Part shown: positions 30,878 through 41,188 of the stretch, in pieces
How positions within the stretch are numbered: position 1 is the stretch's first letter
Layout of the letters: each line of letters begins with the position of its first letter
Assembly (NCBI GenBank): GCA_029959085.1
Contig: JARWIR010000016.1
Span: forward strand, 21,089,499 to 21,153,498
Direction: 5' to 3'
DNA: 64,000 bases
Source: Nemophila menziesii
Taxonomy: Eukaryota; Streptophyta; Magnoliopsida; Boraginales; Hydrophyllaceae
Position numbers and translations under genes: made by a program
The notes under the pieces: model-generated
The model's input: only the letters and a program-made list of their open reading frames with translations
What the model was told of the DNA's origin: nothing
The model's database searches: none

Positions 30878-32644
30878 TGATGTCTCCCTATTTGTTCTAA
30901 TTATTAGCCCCTTGGAGACATCCTTTTAGGTGAATAAATGACTTATTTGATAGAATTTTAGGCTTATTTGATCATATCATACTTTCTCCCCTTGGAAATT
31001 AACTATTCACAGAATCTGAGCTTTTGTGCGTAAAATTGACTATTTTTAATGCAAAGTTAATAGGTTCTTGAATTTCATGAAAGACCAATCCAAGGAGAAG
31101 AAGTGAGAATAAAGTCTTAGTGTATTTTAGAGTGTTAGGAAATGATTTTTACTCGAGTTTCTATTTTTAGAGTGCACTTTCCTATTTCGTTTTCTTGATT
31201 TATTGATTTATTATTTTTAAAGCATACGCGGTTTAATTATTTATTTAATGTGAAGCTTTAAAAGATATATGGTAATTACTTAGAGACCAAGTCAAGATAA
31301 AGAAGTAAAGGAAAGATATTTACATGGAAATAAGAAGATTAAGGAAAGATATATACAAAGAAGGAAAAGATAAAGCTGCCTTATGAATCTGAAATTCCAA
31401 CCACGTCTCAAAGATCAGTCCATAACTTACAATTGGCTAGGAATCTGGACAAGTGGTCTGCACCAATAGAAAGCTCTTTCCAACACAAGCAGTTTCATAT
31501 ATTGGAACTTCTCAAATGGATAATTATTGAGAAAGATATGACCAAATCAAATCAGCAGCAAAATCTTACCTTTCCTAGAATTTAGGGCTACGAATTTAAG
31601 AGTTCTTAACTTGTCTTCCACTCCAAGTAAATTCGACCTAGGGTTCCCTAACACCTATAAATACACCCCTTAACCTCCTACTTTCACACACTTCAGAGAA
31701 TAAAACAAGAGGCTTAAGGTTTTCAAGTCAGAGCAAGAAGGCAAGGAGAAGCTAGTGCTGGAGGAATCCTGTTCTTCCATCAGCAGTCATCCTACCCTTT
31801 AGGTTTATTTATCTTTGTATTTGAACATGAACTCCTTTGATTTTATGTTAGTCTTTAATTTTCTTATGAGCTAAATTTCTTTATACTTGAGAATCGCATA
31901 AAAGAGATGAACCTTAATTAATTAATCTATGTGTTGAATTTGGGATTGTTTAGATTTAAATAGGATTGAGTTTTATATATTGGATATTACTTTGTTTTCA
32001 TTACTAATTCTTTTAGGAACAACTAGAATTAGCTGTTAGTATTTGGGCTATTCACTTTAGTGGCGAAGTGATCATCCGGCAGGGGGGTTTGAATACAGAT
32101 CTAGGTAATACCCGTGTAATGTCCGTTATTGACCGACAGGCTTAACTAGTTACATAGCCAAAGAGGTAAAATCATATCATCCGAAGAGGCATATTCGACC
32201 ATACAGGTGTTTATGATACTTTAGGATAGCTTCTAGGTCCACCCGACAGGGGGCTAGGAGATATTAAGGTGCCGACTAATATTATAATTCCAATTATACC
32301 CTTAAACATAGCATAGATTATATTGATTAGGTGGATTCCTTGCGAGACTCAAGTATCTCTCTTATCTGAAGTTAGTTTTTTATTTGCTTTATATCCTTTC
32401 TGTTAATTTAATTTTAGTCTTTACTTTATTTGCATCTTTTAATTTATAAAAACCAAACAAAAATTATTATATTTTATTTTCTGTTTAGCAATTATTCTTA
32501 CTACTTGATTAATATTTGTGTTGAACCTAATCCGTCCCTGAGAACGAACTTGATTATCATATATTACTTGGGACAACCGTACACTTGCGGTTAAGTGGTT
32601 CCTTTTATTTTCACACTAATTTTATAACACACTAGGACCCACCA
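30878..32644 (+). repeat. 3' LTR of retrotransposon C
   Basis: 1,767 bp, TGATGTCTCCCTATTTG...GACCCACCA, TATA at 31656. In its first 300 bp it shares variants (GAATCTGAGC) with the solo LTR at 41438, whereas in its centre it shares variants (ACTAGAATTAG, AAATAGGATTGAG) with the LTR at 24775, so its ancestry looks mosaic. It abuts a minus-strand gag. Confidence 0.88.
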
Positions 32645-32840
32645 AAAAGGTGGAGGAGGACGGGTTTCTGTAATATCTTTGGATTTTGGCTTTTTCCAGA
32701 ATCTTCTCCACTTCCACTACTTCAGGTTCATCTTCCTTCTCCACCACATCTTTTGCCGGTTTCTCTTTCACAGTTATTTCTTTTTCTTTCATCACGGGAA
32801 AAAGAGGTGGTGGGAGGTTCTTACCACTTCGAAGTGTCAT
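32645..32840 (-). pseudogene. Gag-protease linker fragment
   Basis: Begins MTLRSGKNLPPPLFP, the usual TLRSGK motif that follows gag in Athila/Tat elements, and runs through an E/K/V-rich linker. It is in the same frame as the zinc-knuckle part but separated by stops near 32868. It ends in proline codons at the junction with the LTR. Confidence 0.75.
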
Positions 32841-32867
32841 AGCATTACAATCTTCTCCTTACTTGAA

Positions 32868-33662
32868 TTATTCAGTGTCACTCGGTAATTGTCCTTGTGG
32901 ACGCTGATTTAATTGCTTTGCCATCTGACCCATCTGAGTTTCCATCAATTTAAGTGTTGCGGCCATAGATTGTTGAATGGTTATTAGTGTCGTCAAGGTT
33001 TGCTGAACATCTAATGTACCTTCTTGAGGTTGAGCAGGTAGAGCTTTCTGGTTCATGGTGTCGGTATAAGCCTCTTGCGGAGGTTGTCTCTGAGCTTGAT
33101 TTCCGTATGCTTGTCCACCTTGGTAGTTGTTCTGTTGTCTTGGTTGAAAGTTATTGCCTTGGGGGCGTGGTTGATATGCATAAGTCGGATTAGCAGCCCC
33201 ATTTGGATTCGAATATTGGAAACCTGGATGGTTTCTATTTGGTTGGTAACCTTGACCACTTGAGTTATAATTTCCTCGGTTGGAAACAAACATTACGGAT
33301 TCTGTATTGTGTGGACAACTCTCCCAATCATGATCTTGTGTACCGCAGTTAGAACACCCATAAACTTCTTGTGTAACATTAACATCTGCTCTTCTACCTG
33401 CAACACTTTTTGTGACCGCTAGAGTAAGCTGTTTCAGTTGTTGCTCAAGTTTATTTTCCATGGCGGTGAATTTTTCTTCAATCAACGCACTATTTCCACC
33501 TCGAATAGGTGTTCTCACAGTATTCCAACCCAGTTCATTCGTAATTGTTCTATTCAAAATAATCTTAGCATGGACTGGTTGTACATGTAGAAATCCATCA
33601 CCACAAAGCAAGTCTAGATCCTTTCTTGAAGAGCCATCAAGTCCTCGGTAAAATATCTTCAT
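32868..33662 (-). pseudogene. gag: Gag C-terminal part with zinc knuckle (family C)
   Basis: 264 residues. The N-terminal portion (FYRGLDGSSRKDLDLLCGDGF) continues the gag domain. A knuckle CSNCGTQDHDWESC (C-x2-C-x4-H-x4-C) lies near residue 110, followed by a long N/Q/G/P-rich nucleocapsid tail (NYNSSGQGYQPNRNHPG, NNFQPRQQNNYQGGQAYG) and a helix with KLMETQMGQMAKQLNQRP. It is in frame with the N-terminal gag, interrupted by two stops (near 33663 and 33753). It would bind retroelement RNA. Confidence 0.88.
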
Positions 33663-33752
33663 CTATTGAATTTCTGTGAGGCCATGATCAGGGACTCTTC
33701 TTAAGCAAATCTGAAATCTCTTCCAACTTCTACCCAAAGTCTCGTCTTGATC

Positions 33753-34340
33753 TTATTTGAATGAAGTTATTTCAACTTGCGCATCTAATCTCATATTTGT
33801 TGGGTAGTATTTATTGAAGAACATAGTTTGTAATGTGTCCCATGTTGTAATTGTTCCGGGTTCTTGAGAATCATGCCACTCACATGCTCCATCAATAACG
33901 AAGTATCTAAAGTTAGCAAAACACATTTGCTCTCTTGTTAATCCTTGCGTAATATAGGAATCGCAAATTTGCATGAACTTCTGTACAGCACGGATTGGAT
34001 CTTTGCCAGGTGCTCCTCGTAAATTGCCATAACTCTGAAATTGAGATAACATACCAGGATCGGGTCTCAATCTCTCGACATTAATATTTGTTGGGCCAAT
34101 TCCGAGGGCAGGAGCTCTAAATGGAGCTTCTTCAGGGCCATTGATGAACCACGGATCATTGTTTTGAGCTTGGGGAACTACAGGAACAAGAGGAGGGTCG
34201 AGTTCGGCCATTTCTTCTCTTGCTAATTGCTCCTCTAACTCTTTTGCTTTAGCTTCTCTCTTTCTTTTGTTTTCTTCTCGAACTAGGTTTTCGGGATTTG
34301 CAAGAATCACGATATCTTCACGCATAAACCAAAACCTATA
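33753..34340 (-). pseudogene. gag: Gag N-terminal part (family C)
   Basis: I place the start near MREDIVILANPENL (about 34325), because the hydrophobic stretch upstream in the same frame is the untranslated leader that element C shares. A K/E/R-rich helix (REENKRKREAKAKELEEQ) precedes the gag domain, with DPGMLSQFQSYGNLRG, DPIRAVQKFMQICDSYITQG, EWHDSQEPGTITTWDTLQ and FFNKYYPTNMR in the same order as in element A. It ends in an in-frame TAA, after which homology continues to the next stretch. Confidence 0.88.
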
Positions 34341-34445
34341 AACCTGAGAAAAAAAGACAAACCAAAGCGTAAAACTGAAAAATAAAACTAAAACTAAACT
34401 AACAATTAAACTACTAAAGATTAACACCGGGGTCACACGCTACCG

Positions 34446-34463
34446 TCCCGGGCAGCGGCGCCA
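34446..34463 (-). promoter_or_regulatory. Primer-binding site, tRNA-Asp type (minus-strand C)
   Basis: The minus strand reads TGGCGCCGCTGCCCGGGA, starting 6 bp inside the LTR. Confidence 0.82.
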
Positions 34464-34469
34464 AAAACT

Positions 34470-36247
34470 TGGTGGGTCCTAGGGTGTTAGAAAATAAAGT
34501 GATAAATAAAGAGGAACCACAAACTGCAAGTGTACAGTTGTCCCAAGTAATATATGATAATCAAGTTCGTTCTCAGGGATAGATTAGGTTCAACCCAAAT
34601 ATTAATCAAGTAGTAAGAATAATTGCTAAACAGAAATAAAAGATAAGAATTTTTGTTTGGTTTGTGTGTAAATTAAAGATGCAAATAAAGTAAAGATTAA
34701 AATTAAATAAACAGAAAGGAAATAAAGCAAATAAACGACTTACTTCAGATAATAGAGATACTTGAGTCTTGCAAGGAATCCACTTAATCAATATAATTTA
34801 TGCTATGTTTAAGGGTAGAATTGGGATTATGACATTAGTCGGGTCTCTAATATCTCCTAGCCCCCTGTCGGGTGGACCTAGGAACTATCCTAAAGTACTA
34901 CAAACACATGTATGGTTAAATATGCCTCTTCGGATGATATGATTTTACATCTTTGGCTATGTAACTAGTTAAGCCTGTCGGCTGTCGGTCAATAACGGAC
35001 ATTACACGGGTATTACCTAAATCTGTATTCAAACCCCCATGTCGGATGATCACTTCGCCACTAAAGTGGATATCCCAAATACTAAAAGCTAATTCAAGTT
35101 GTTCCTAAAAAAAAATATTAATGAAAACAAAGTAATATCCAATATATAAATCTCAATCCAATTTAAATCTAAACAATCCCAAATTCAAAACATAGATTAA
35201 TTAATTAAGGTTCATCCCTTTAATGCGATTCTCAAGTATAAAGAAATTTAGCTCATAAGAAAATTAAAGACTAACATTAAATAAAAGGAATTCATGTTCA
35301 AATACAAAAGATAAATTGATAACCTTAAGGGTAGGATGACTGTTGATGGAAAAACAGGATTCCTCCAACACTAGCTTCTCCTTGCCTTCTTGCTTTGACT
35401 TGAAAACCTTTAGCCACTTGTGTAATTCTCTGAAGTGTGTGAAAAGAGGAGGCTAAGGGGTGTATTTATAGGTGTTAGGGAACCCTAGGTCGAATTTTCT
35501 TGGAGTGGAAGACAAGTCAAGAACTCTTAAATTCGTAGCCCTAAATTCTAGGAAAGGTAAGATTCTGCTGCTGATTTGTTTTGGTCATATATCATTCAAT
35601 ACTTATCCGTTTGAGGTGTTCCAATATATGAAACCGCTTGCCTCGGAAAGCTCTTTCTATTGGTGCAGACCACACGCCCAGATTCCTAGACAATCTTAAG
35701 TTATGGATTTGTATTTGAAACGTGGCTGGAATTTCATATTCATGAGGCAGCTTTATCTTTTCCTTCTTTGCATATATCTTTCCTTAATCTTCTTATTTCC
35801 GTGTAAATATTCTTTTCTTTACTTCTTTATCTAGACTTGGTCTCTAAGTAATTACCATTTATCTTTTAAAGCTTCACATTAAATAAATACATTAAACCGC
35901 ATATGCTTTAAAAAGAATAAATCAATAATTCAAGACTCGAAATAGGAAAGTGCACTCTAAAAATAGAAACTCGATTAAAAGTACTTCCAAACACACTAAA
36001 ATACCCTAAGACTTTAATTCTCACTTCTCCTCCTTGGATTGGTCTTTCATGAAATTCAAGAACCTACTAACTTTGCACTAAAAACAATCAAATTTACGCA
36101 CAAAAGCTCATAAAACGCAAATAGTCAATTTCCAAGGGAGAAATTGTAATATGACAAAATAAGCATAAAATTCTATCAAATAAGTCATATATTCACCTAA
36201 AAGGATGTCTCCAAAGGGATAATAATAGAACAAATAGGGAGACATCA
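34470..36247 (-). repeat. Family-C LTR in minus orientation (5' LTR)
   Basis: 1,778 bp, minus strand TGATGTCTCCCTATTTG...GACCCACCA. TATA at 35464-35470 on the minus strand. Its outer flank (GCGGG, 36248-36252) is the 3' UTR of an older retroelement, at a spot equivalent to CATATGACCCGC in element C. The insertion's other flank is gone. Confidence 0.9.
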
Positions 36248-36899
36248 GCGGGTCATATGATAAAGTAATATACACTAAGGGGAAAGGCTTATGATAGTGG
36301 CTAACAAAGAAATAGGCTTAAAGGCTTAGAGGGGCTAAGAATGATACATAAACGTTATTTGGACATAAAGCTAAAGAGAACAAGTGGATTATGTAAGAAC
36401 TACCTTGGTCATTTTCCTAGCTATGTAACTTCGTTAACTCATTGACATCCAAGTCGCAAGTAAAGTAGCTTTTCAACTAGGTTAGATCTCACGTTCTACA
36501 CACATACTCAGCTATCGCTTAGTTCCTAGACCCTATATGATTTGTTCACTAATATTATTTCAACACTAACACATCTTGATATAGCATTTAAAGAATAAGT
36601 GTGGAAAATTCAAAAGGCAAAATGACCTCTTCCAAAAAATCAGGGGGTACTGTGACTTTTTTTAAGTCGAGGGGAAAATTTATACTTTTTAAAAGTTTTT
36701 GGTCAAAAATATATTTTTCAAAAGTTCAGGGGTTAGAAGTGGATCTTTCGAAAAAATGTGGGGGGTAAATGAATATTTTTTATCCTGGGTTGCCTGGATT
36801 TTTTTACTTCATTGAAGCAGTTCATCGAACAGTTGGTGGATGGCTAAATGGTTGGCCTTTTCTCATGGGATATACATCGAATAAATTAGGGGTGCAACT

Positions 36900-37190
36900 T
36901 AGGTATTTTTAGGCACGCCTTACCTTTTTTGGTCAAATATTATCTATATTTGCATCGTGTCTTAGCTTGTATCGGCGATTGGAATGGAATCTAAGCCACG
37001 CCATAGCCAAAAAAGGTCACACTTGAAGCTTCCGAGATTTGTCGAGGAATGGCTTAGGCGTAGCTTATCTTTTCTTCGTCGTGTCGTAACTACCGAGAAA
37101 GTTTGATGGGGTACGCCCAAGATTATTTGCGTCGCGCCTGGGATACTTTTGACATTTTGGCAATTTGAGAACCTGGTGTGCATGGATTCC
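36900..37190 (-). repeat. Divergent palindrome block (old remnant)
   Basis: Imperfect short palindromes TAGGCACGCCTTA, AAGCCACGCCATAG, TTAGGCGTAGCTTA and GGGTACGCCC, in the position where A, B and C have GCGGTGTACCGC motifs. The sequence differs but the palindromic habit is kept. Confidence 0.5.
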
Positions 37191-37499
37191 AAATTTTCCC
37201 CTTTGACTTGAAATCACGTTTTGGACACACCTGTGCTCTCGGATTTTCCAACAGATTCCTCGAATTTCACCAAATTGACTGTTTCTTCTTTCTTTGTTTT
37301 AAATAAATTCAAAAATTATCTGAATTCGTTGGACTTCTCCCTTCTTGACTCGAATTTGCGGTTTAGACGTACCTATGCCCTTGGATTTTCCAAAAGAGAC
37401 CCAAAACTTCCAGAAGTTCCATTATTTCCCTCGGTTATGACCCCAAACCTTTACTGAATACACTAATTTAATGGAAAATACACGAAAGCAAGTGCTTTT

Positions 37500-37515
37500 G
37501 TGGGTTTTCTCCCAC
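37500..37515 (-). ncRNA. Conserved post-pol stem-loop (old remnant)
   Basis: Minus strand GTGGGAGAAAACCCAC, a perfect 5-bp stem. Relative to CTTGGG...CCCAAG in element C, both arms changed together (paired substitutions). Confidence 0.6.
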
Positions 37516-37829
37516 CAGCATTTTTCTTTAACTTTGTTAAGTTTGATGTGGTTAACTCACTTTTCTTTTTGATGTAGCCTCCCCACTAATGTGTGAGGTT
37601 TTTGGGATTAACCAATCAAAATTTGCACGTTTTCTTGCCTCGTACCTCGATTATCGTGTCTGAGATGATTCTAGTGAGAATGAATGGCCTGGTCCATGTA
37701 GATTTGTTGTTATGAAGTTTCTTGGCTACACTTTGGATCATTTAAACATTTTGTACCTTTCTTCTATTCATGTTTCCAAAAATGTAGTATGTTTGGGATT
37801 CATCTACTATTCTCAAGGTTACTGATTCT

Positions 37830-37935
37830 GTGTATACGTTGATGATTGTGCGCCCAGTTGCCAAGAATGGACGTCCTAGTATGAGAGGAACATTCGTATC
37901 TGCATCGTAATCACGTATAATGAAGTATGTACGTA
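37830..37935 (-). pseudogene. Protease fragment (old remnant)
   Basis: About 35 codons homologous to the second half of the element A protease: the minus strand encodes CGATACGAATGTTCCTCTCA (DTNVPL) then LGRPFLATGRTI. Boundaries are blurred and frames broken. Confidence 0.6.
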
Positions 37936-38000
37936 TAATAAGGTTACCTACTAATGTATCCTATTTTGTGATTGATTAATCTGCTCACGAGACATCTCTG

Positions 38001-38330
38001 TAAGGGTTACTGGGACCTAAGTGAGGGATTTTTCCTACTATTTGCCATATGTTAATTTTCTACATTCTTTTGGATATTATGCTATTTATCGAGTTTTTGT
38101 GCTTTAATTGTGTGTAAAGTGTATATATTTTAGGTACATGGTTGACACTAGAATCAAAAAATATGAGGAGAAGTCAAGAAGTGAAGTTCAAACCAAAGAC
38201 AAGGCGTAAAGAGATCATAAAGTCACTTTGGATAGCTAGAGCGCCCACTGGAAAAGTCGTGATAACTGGCTAATGAACTCTCTATCTCAAGCGCCATATG
38301 GGAATAGATCATGATGTTCGTGTCAACCTT
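38001..38330 (+). repeat. Family-B LTR fragment
   Basis: Plus-strand sequence resembling the first third of B LTRs: GAGACATCTCTGTAAGG near 37998, then TTTTGTGCTTTAATTGTGTG and TTTTAGGTACATGG near 38095-38140. No complete end is visible. Confidence 0.45.
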
Positions 38331-38696
38331 GGCAAGCCCGCTATATCCTAGTGCAATACGATGACATCATATCGAATGATCAATCGATAGAATAGAAAGT
38401 ATCAAATATGAAATGACTAAGTAGGTCTCCTCAATAACGATAGTAATTAACAAATAATGGGTAGACGACTAAGTAGGTCATGCTATTCAAGATATAAACT
38501 TAATCCTGTGATAACGAGATAATATAATTCAAATAATTAACATCACAAGGACACAAAATTATTTAATTAAATATGCATAATTTAAACTAGGATTAATAAT
38601 TCCCATATCAGACATTATGTAAACTCTCACCTTATACGAGACTACTTGCGAGCATTTTATCAAACGGTCATTCTAGTATCACCAGATACATTATAT
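38331..38696. other. Unassigned AT-rich DNA
   Basis: No gene, end signature or family match that I can see. GACTAAGTAGGTC occurs twice (about 38417 and 38467). Confidence 0.4.
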
Positions 38697-38974
38697 CACT
38701 ACAAGAAATAGTAAAATTAGTGGCGAAACTATTGCGGCAACAACTAAAATGGCCTCTAATGATATTTTTAAAAACCAAAATGGCCTCTAATTATATTTTT
38801 AGCGGCAATATTTGTCGCTAAAGATAAAGTTAATAGAGGCAAAAACAAATAATTTGCTACTAAAGTTATTTTTAGCAACGAACTTATAGAGACGACAAAT
38901 ATCGACTATTAGCGGCAAAATTAAGATTTTTAGTGTTAAACTTTTTGTCTCTAAAAATACTATTTTTTGTAGTG
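38697..38974. mobile_element. CACTA-type MITE
   Basis: 278 bp. Left end CACTACAAGAAATAGTA; right end, read inward, CACTACAAAAAATAGTA. Interior copies of AGCGGCAA / TTGTCGCTA and GGCCTCTAAT form subterminal repeats. CACTACAAGAAA is the commonest CACTA terminus in plants and differs from that of CACTA-1 and CACTA-2, so this is a separate family. Flanking triplets TAT and ATT do not match. Confidence 0.8.
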
Positions 38975-39113
38975 ATTACCATGTATTCTCCACAATATAC
39001 TATAAAATATTTATTAATATCGATAAATCATAAATAACTAACTTATTTAAATATGTGAGGTACCGCTTTTAAGTATTTAAACAAAAAAAATATTTTAATA
39101 AAAAAGTTAATTT
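38975..39113. other. AT-rich spacer
   Basis: AT-rich sequence with nothing recognisable, running up to the C tract. Confidence 0.4.
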
Positions 39114-39147
39114 CCCCCCCCCCCCCCCCCCCCGCCCCCCCCCCCCC
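39114..39147. repeat. 34-base C tract
   Basis: 20 Cs, one G, 13 Cs. A homopolymer of this length may be misassembled or misread. Confidence 0.85.
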
Positions 39148-39149
39148 AA

Positions 39150-39440
39150 TCATCCCTGTTCACCGTATCTAGTCCAAGCATCCATATACACCGACATCAA
39201 GCATTCATACCCATACGACCCAAGAATCCCAAGAATCTATATCCATCTCCATCATACCCCAATCTCCCAAGTGTCCATAGCCACAGCGATCACCCCAATC
39301 ATCCATATCCACCGCCATCACGCTCCAATCATCCATATCCACCGCGATATTCCACACGTCCATATTCATACATCTATCACCCAAGCCTCCATGTCCATAA
39401 AAATCGCCTCTCCCCAAGCATCCATAGCCACAAAGCTCGC
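39150..39440. repeat. Degenerate minisatellite (CATCCATATCCACC units)
   Basis: Imperfect tandem copies of roughly 30-36 bp containing AATCATCCATATCCACCGC, CAAGCATCCATAGCCACAA and relatives, from about 39178 to 39435. The His/Ile-rich frame (39271-39552) and the Gly/Asp/Met-rich minus frame result from the repeat and are not called genes. Confidence 0.7.
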
Positions 39441-39800
39441 CCTAAGCAACATTCTTCATACTTGTATGAAAGAGACACTGGTGTATCCTTTCTTCTTTAT
39501 CATCTCTTTCAATTTGGAATGTTGGTTGTCCATCTTTTATTTTTCAAGTTAGGTCTTGTATAATTGTATTGTTTGTTTGGACGGTTGGTTTTCAATCTTC
39601 TATTTCTCAATTTGAAGATTATCTTGGGTTCAATCATTGCACGAGATGCTATAGTCTGACTTCCATTAGTACTCGTGGTGTAAATTTATGAACGTTAAGC
39701 TATATTAAAGATGTTGATTGTGTAGTCTAACTAGATTGTTTACGATAGATGGTTCGTAGGCTTCTTTACTTAATAAATAGTTTTTGACTTATATATGAAG
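39441..39800. other. Unassigned DNA
   Basis: T-rich sequence after the minisatellite. No coding, repeat or terminal signal that I can identify. Confidence 0.4.
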
Positions 39801-39819
39801 TATTACTCTATTTATTATA

Positions 39820-40090
39820 AGAGGAGTGTTAGATTATCTGATGTCCGAACCGTGCCGGTTATCCCCGAAAAGGGCCGTACATATTGTAAGAGGTTGTTTT
39901 TGAGTCACGTCGTTGTGGAGTTTATATGTGGGGAATGGTAGCGACGAAAGGACACAAACCAATAGCTTGGTAGGCAGTGTGAACAGTCAAGGACATGCAA
40001 CTATTTCTTACATTGATGAGGTTATCCAGAAAGGAGAGGTTAGGGAACTATTATCACACATAAAAAGAAGAAATTCCAAGGTCGGCATTT
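39820..40090 (+). pseudogene. Coding-like segment, unrecognised
   Basis: A plus-strand frame with unusually balanced codon use for this AT-rich region runs from about 39823 (GVLDYLMSEPCRLSPKRAVH), through one TGA at about 39900, to LLSHIKRRNSK near 40080, where a T-rich run begins. It reads SLVGSVNSQGHATISYIDEV and IQKGEVRELLSHIK. It may be an exon or processed-gene fragment of a host gene. I do not recognise the protein, and a chance frame is possible. Confidence 0.3.
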
Positions 40091-40497
40091 TTTTTTGCAT
40101 ATGGATGGTCTCTACTAGTTATGTAGTAGTTATGTGTATACTTTTAAGTGCTTATATTCATTTCCTTTTATATTCTAATTGCATCAAATCTGATATTTGT
40201 ATATATTTTTGTTTATGTTAACCATCCATCTTTAAATATTTATGATTCTTCAAATGTATGATAATTTATTGTAGTAGTCCATAATCTTATGGGCATATTG
40301 AAACAATTACTATCTTTCAGAAATGATTTTTTTTCGATTAGTAACATCTTTGATAGGATTCAAATCAGAATCTAAACGGGGTTATAATAATTATGCTATC
40401 TCATATAAAAATTAAGGAAAAATTCCAAAACAAGGAAAATACGATTAGGGCCAAAAAGAAGAAAAAGAAAAAGAAAGCTAAATTCTCCACCAATTTT
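40091..40497. other. AT-rich flank of CACTA-2
   Basis: AT-rich sequence ending in a GAAAAAG-type run just before CACTA-2. Nothing recognised. Confidence 0.4.
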
Positions 40498-40500
40498 AGA

Positions 40501-40885
40501 CACTACTCCGTGTAAGGCTTCTAGCGACTACTTGAGTAGTCGCTAATGCTAAGAAAAGTAGTCGCCAGAAAGAGAATCCAGTCTCTAACGACTACAAGTA
40601 GTCGTTAAAAATTAGTTGCTAGAAACTAGTCGTTAGAAGCAAAACCTTGCGACTACACACGAAGAAGTAGTCGTTAGAGATAGTTGCCTTACTAACGACT
40701 ACAATGTAGTCGTTAATAATTCTCCTTACTAACGACTACAATGTAGTCGCTAATATGTTACTTATCTACGACTACTTTGTAGTCGTTAGTAAGGAGAATT
40801 ATTGACGACTACTTTGTAGTCGTTATTTGCCTAATAAACAGCGACTACTTCTTGTAGTCAATAACGACTACGAGTAGTCGCAATT
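40501..40885. repeat. CACTA-2 left subterminal palindromes
   Basis: About a dozen copies of GCGACTAC / AACGACTAC and the reverse GTAGTCGC / GTAGTCGTT, many arranged head to head, e.g. TAACGACTACAATGTAGTCG. Presumed binding sites for the element's own DNA-binding protein. Confidence 0.9.
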
Positions 40886-41188
40886 AATTATTTTTTTAAA
40901 AAAAAATAAAAAATACTATTTTCGAATTAATTTTAATTACAATACTGTAATTAAAAATAATTCGAAAATCATATTCTTTTTATTTTTTTTAATACAAATA
41001 ATAAATAAAAATCCAAATATAGATAAAAATACAATGAATAATTCAAAAGAATTAATTAAAATATATAATTAAACCAAAGTCAACCATAGTCAAACCAGTC
41101 AAAGTCATACAAAACCAAACCAAAATAAATACAAAAGTCTTAATACAAAAACCAATAAATATATAAGATAAACACCAACAATCACAAT

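Larger units (their letters stand above)
24775..32644 (+). mobile_element. Retrotransposon C, pol-less (non-autonomous)
   Basis: Two direct family-C LTRs (24775-26547 and 30878-32644) enclose only 4.3 kb. That interior has a tRNA-Asp primer site, one ORF unlike gag, the post-pol stem-loop, a palindrome block, a third-ORF leader with a deleted ORF, the structured 3' UTR and a polypurine tract. No gag domain, protease, RT or integrase is present. The flanks CATCC (left) and AAAAG (right) do not match. The LTRs are only about 90 percent alike by eye, so either rearrangement followed insertion or the two LTRs come from different insertions. Confidence 0.8.
32645..34469 (-). mobile_element. 5' internal part of a second family-C retrotransposon (minus strand)
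   Basis: Reads from the minus-strand LTR (34470-36247) through a primer site and gag, and is cut at 32645 in the linker after gag, exactly where the plus-strand LTR ends. Protease, pol and the other LTR are absent. A deletion or inversion joined it to element C. Confidence 0.82.
36248..38000 (-). mobile_element. Old retroelement remnant with protease fragment
   Basis: Minus-strand debris of an Athila-like element. From 36248 to about 36560 is 3' UTR matching that of elements A and C. From about 36620 to 36790 are G-run and AT-rich repeats without homology that I can see. From about 36900 to 37190 is a set of imperfect GC-rich palindromes unlike the GCGGT type. At 37500-37515 is the post-pol stem-loop. 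From about 37830 to 37935 is a protease scrap (IRDYDADTNVPLILGRPFLATG-like, in pieces). RT and integrase between protease and stem-loop are deleted, another pol-less structure. Confidence 0.65.

Noticed and set aside
24775..32644. Simple, intact insertion of element C
   Set aside because: The flanking pentamers do not match and the LTRs are mosaic, so I report a rearranged composite instead.
34340..34436. Membrane protein start in the minus-strand C element
   Set aside because: The hydrophobic N-terminus of that frame is leader sequence, also present untranslated in element C; the gag start is placed downstream.
38697..38974. Short CACTA MITE as a deletion derivative of CACTA-2
   Set aside because: The termini (CACTACAAGAAATAG versus CACTACTCCGTG) and subterminal motif (AGCGGCAA versus GCGACTAC) differ; it belongs to another family.
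39205..39552. His/Ile-rich and Gly/Asp-rich frames
   Set aside because: Products of a degenerate minisatellite next to a C tract; no homology or start context.
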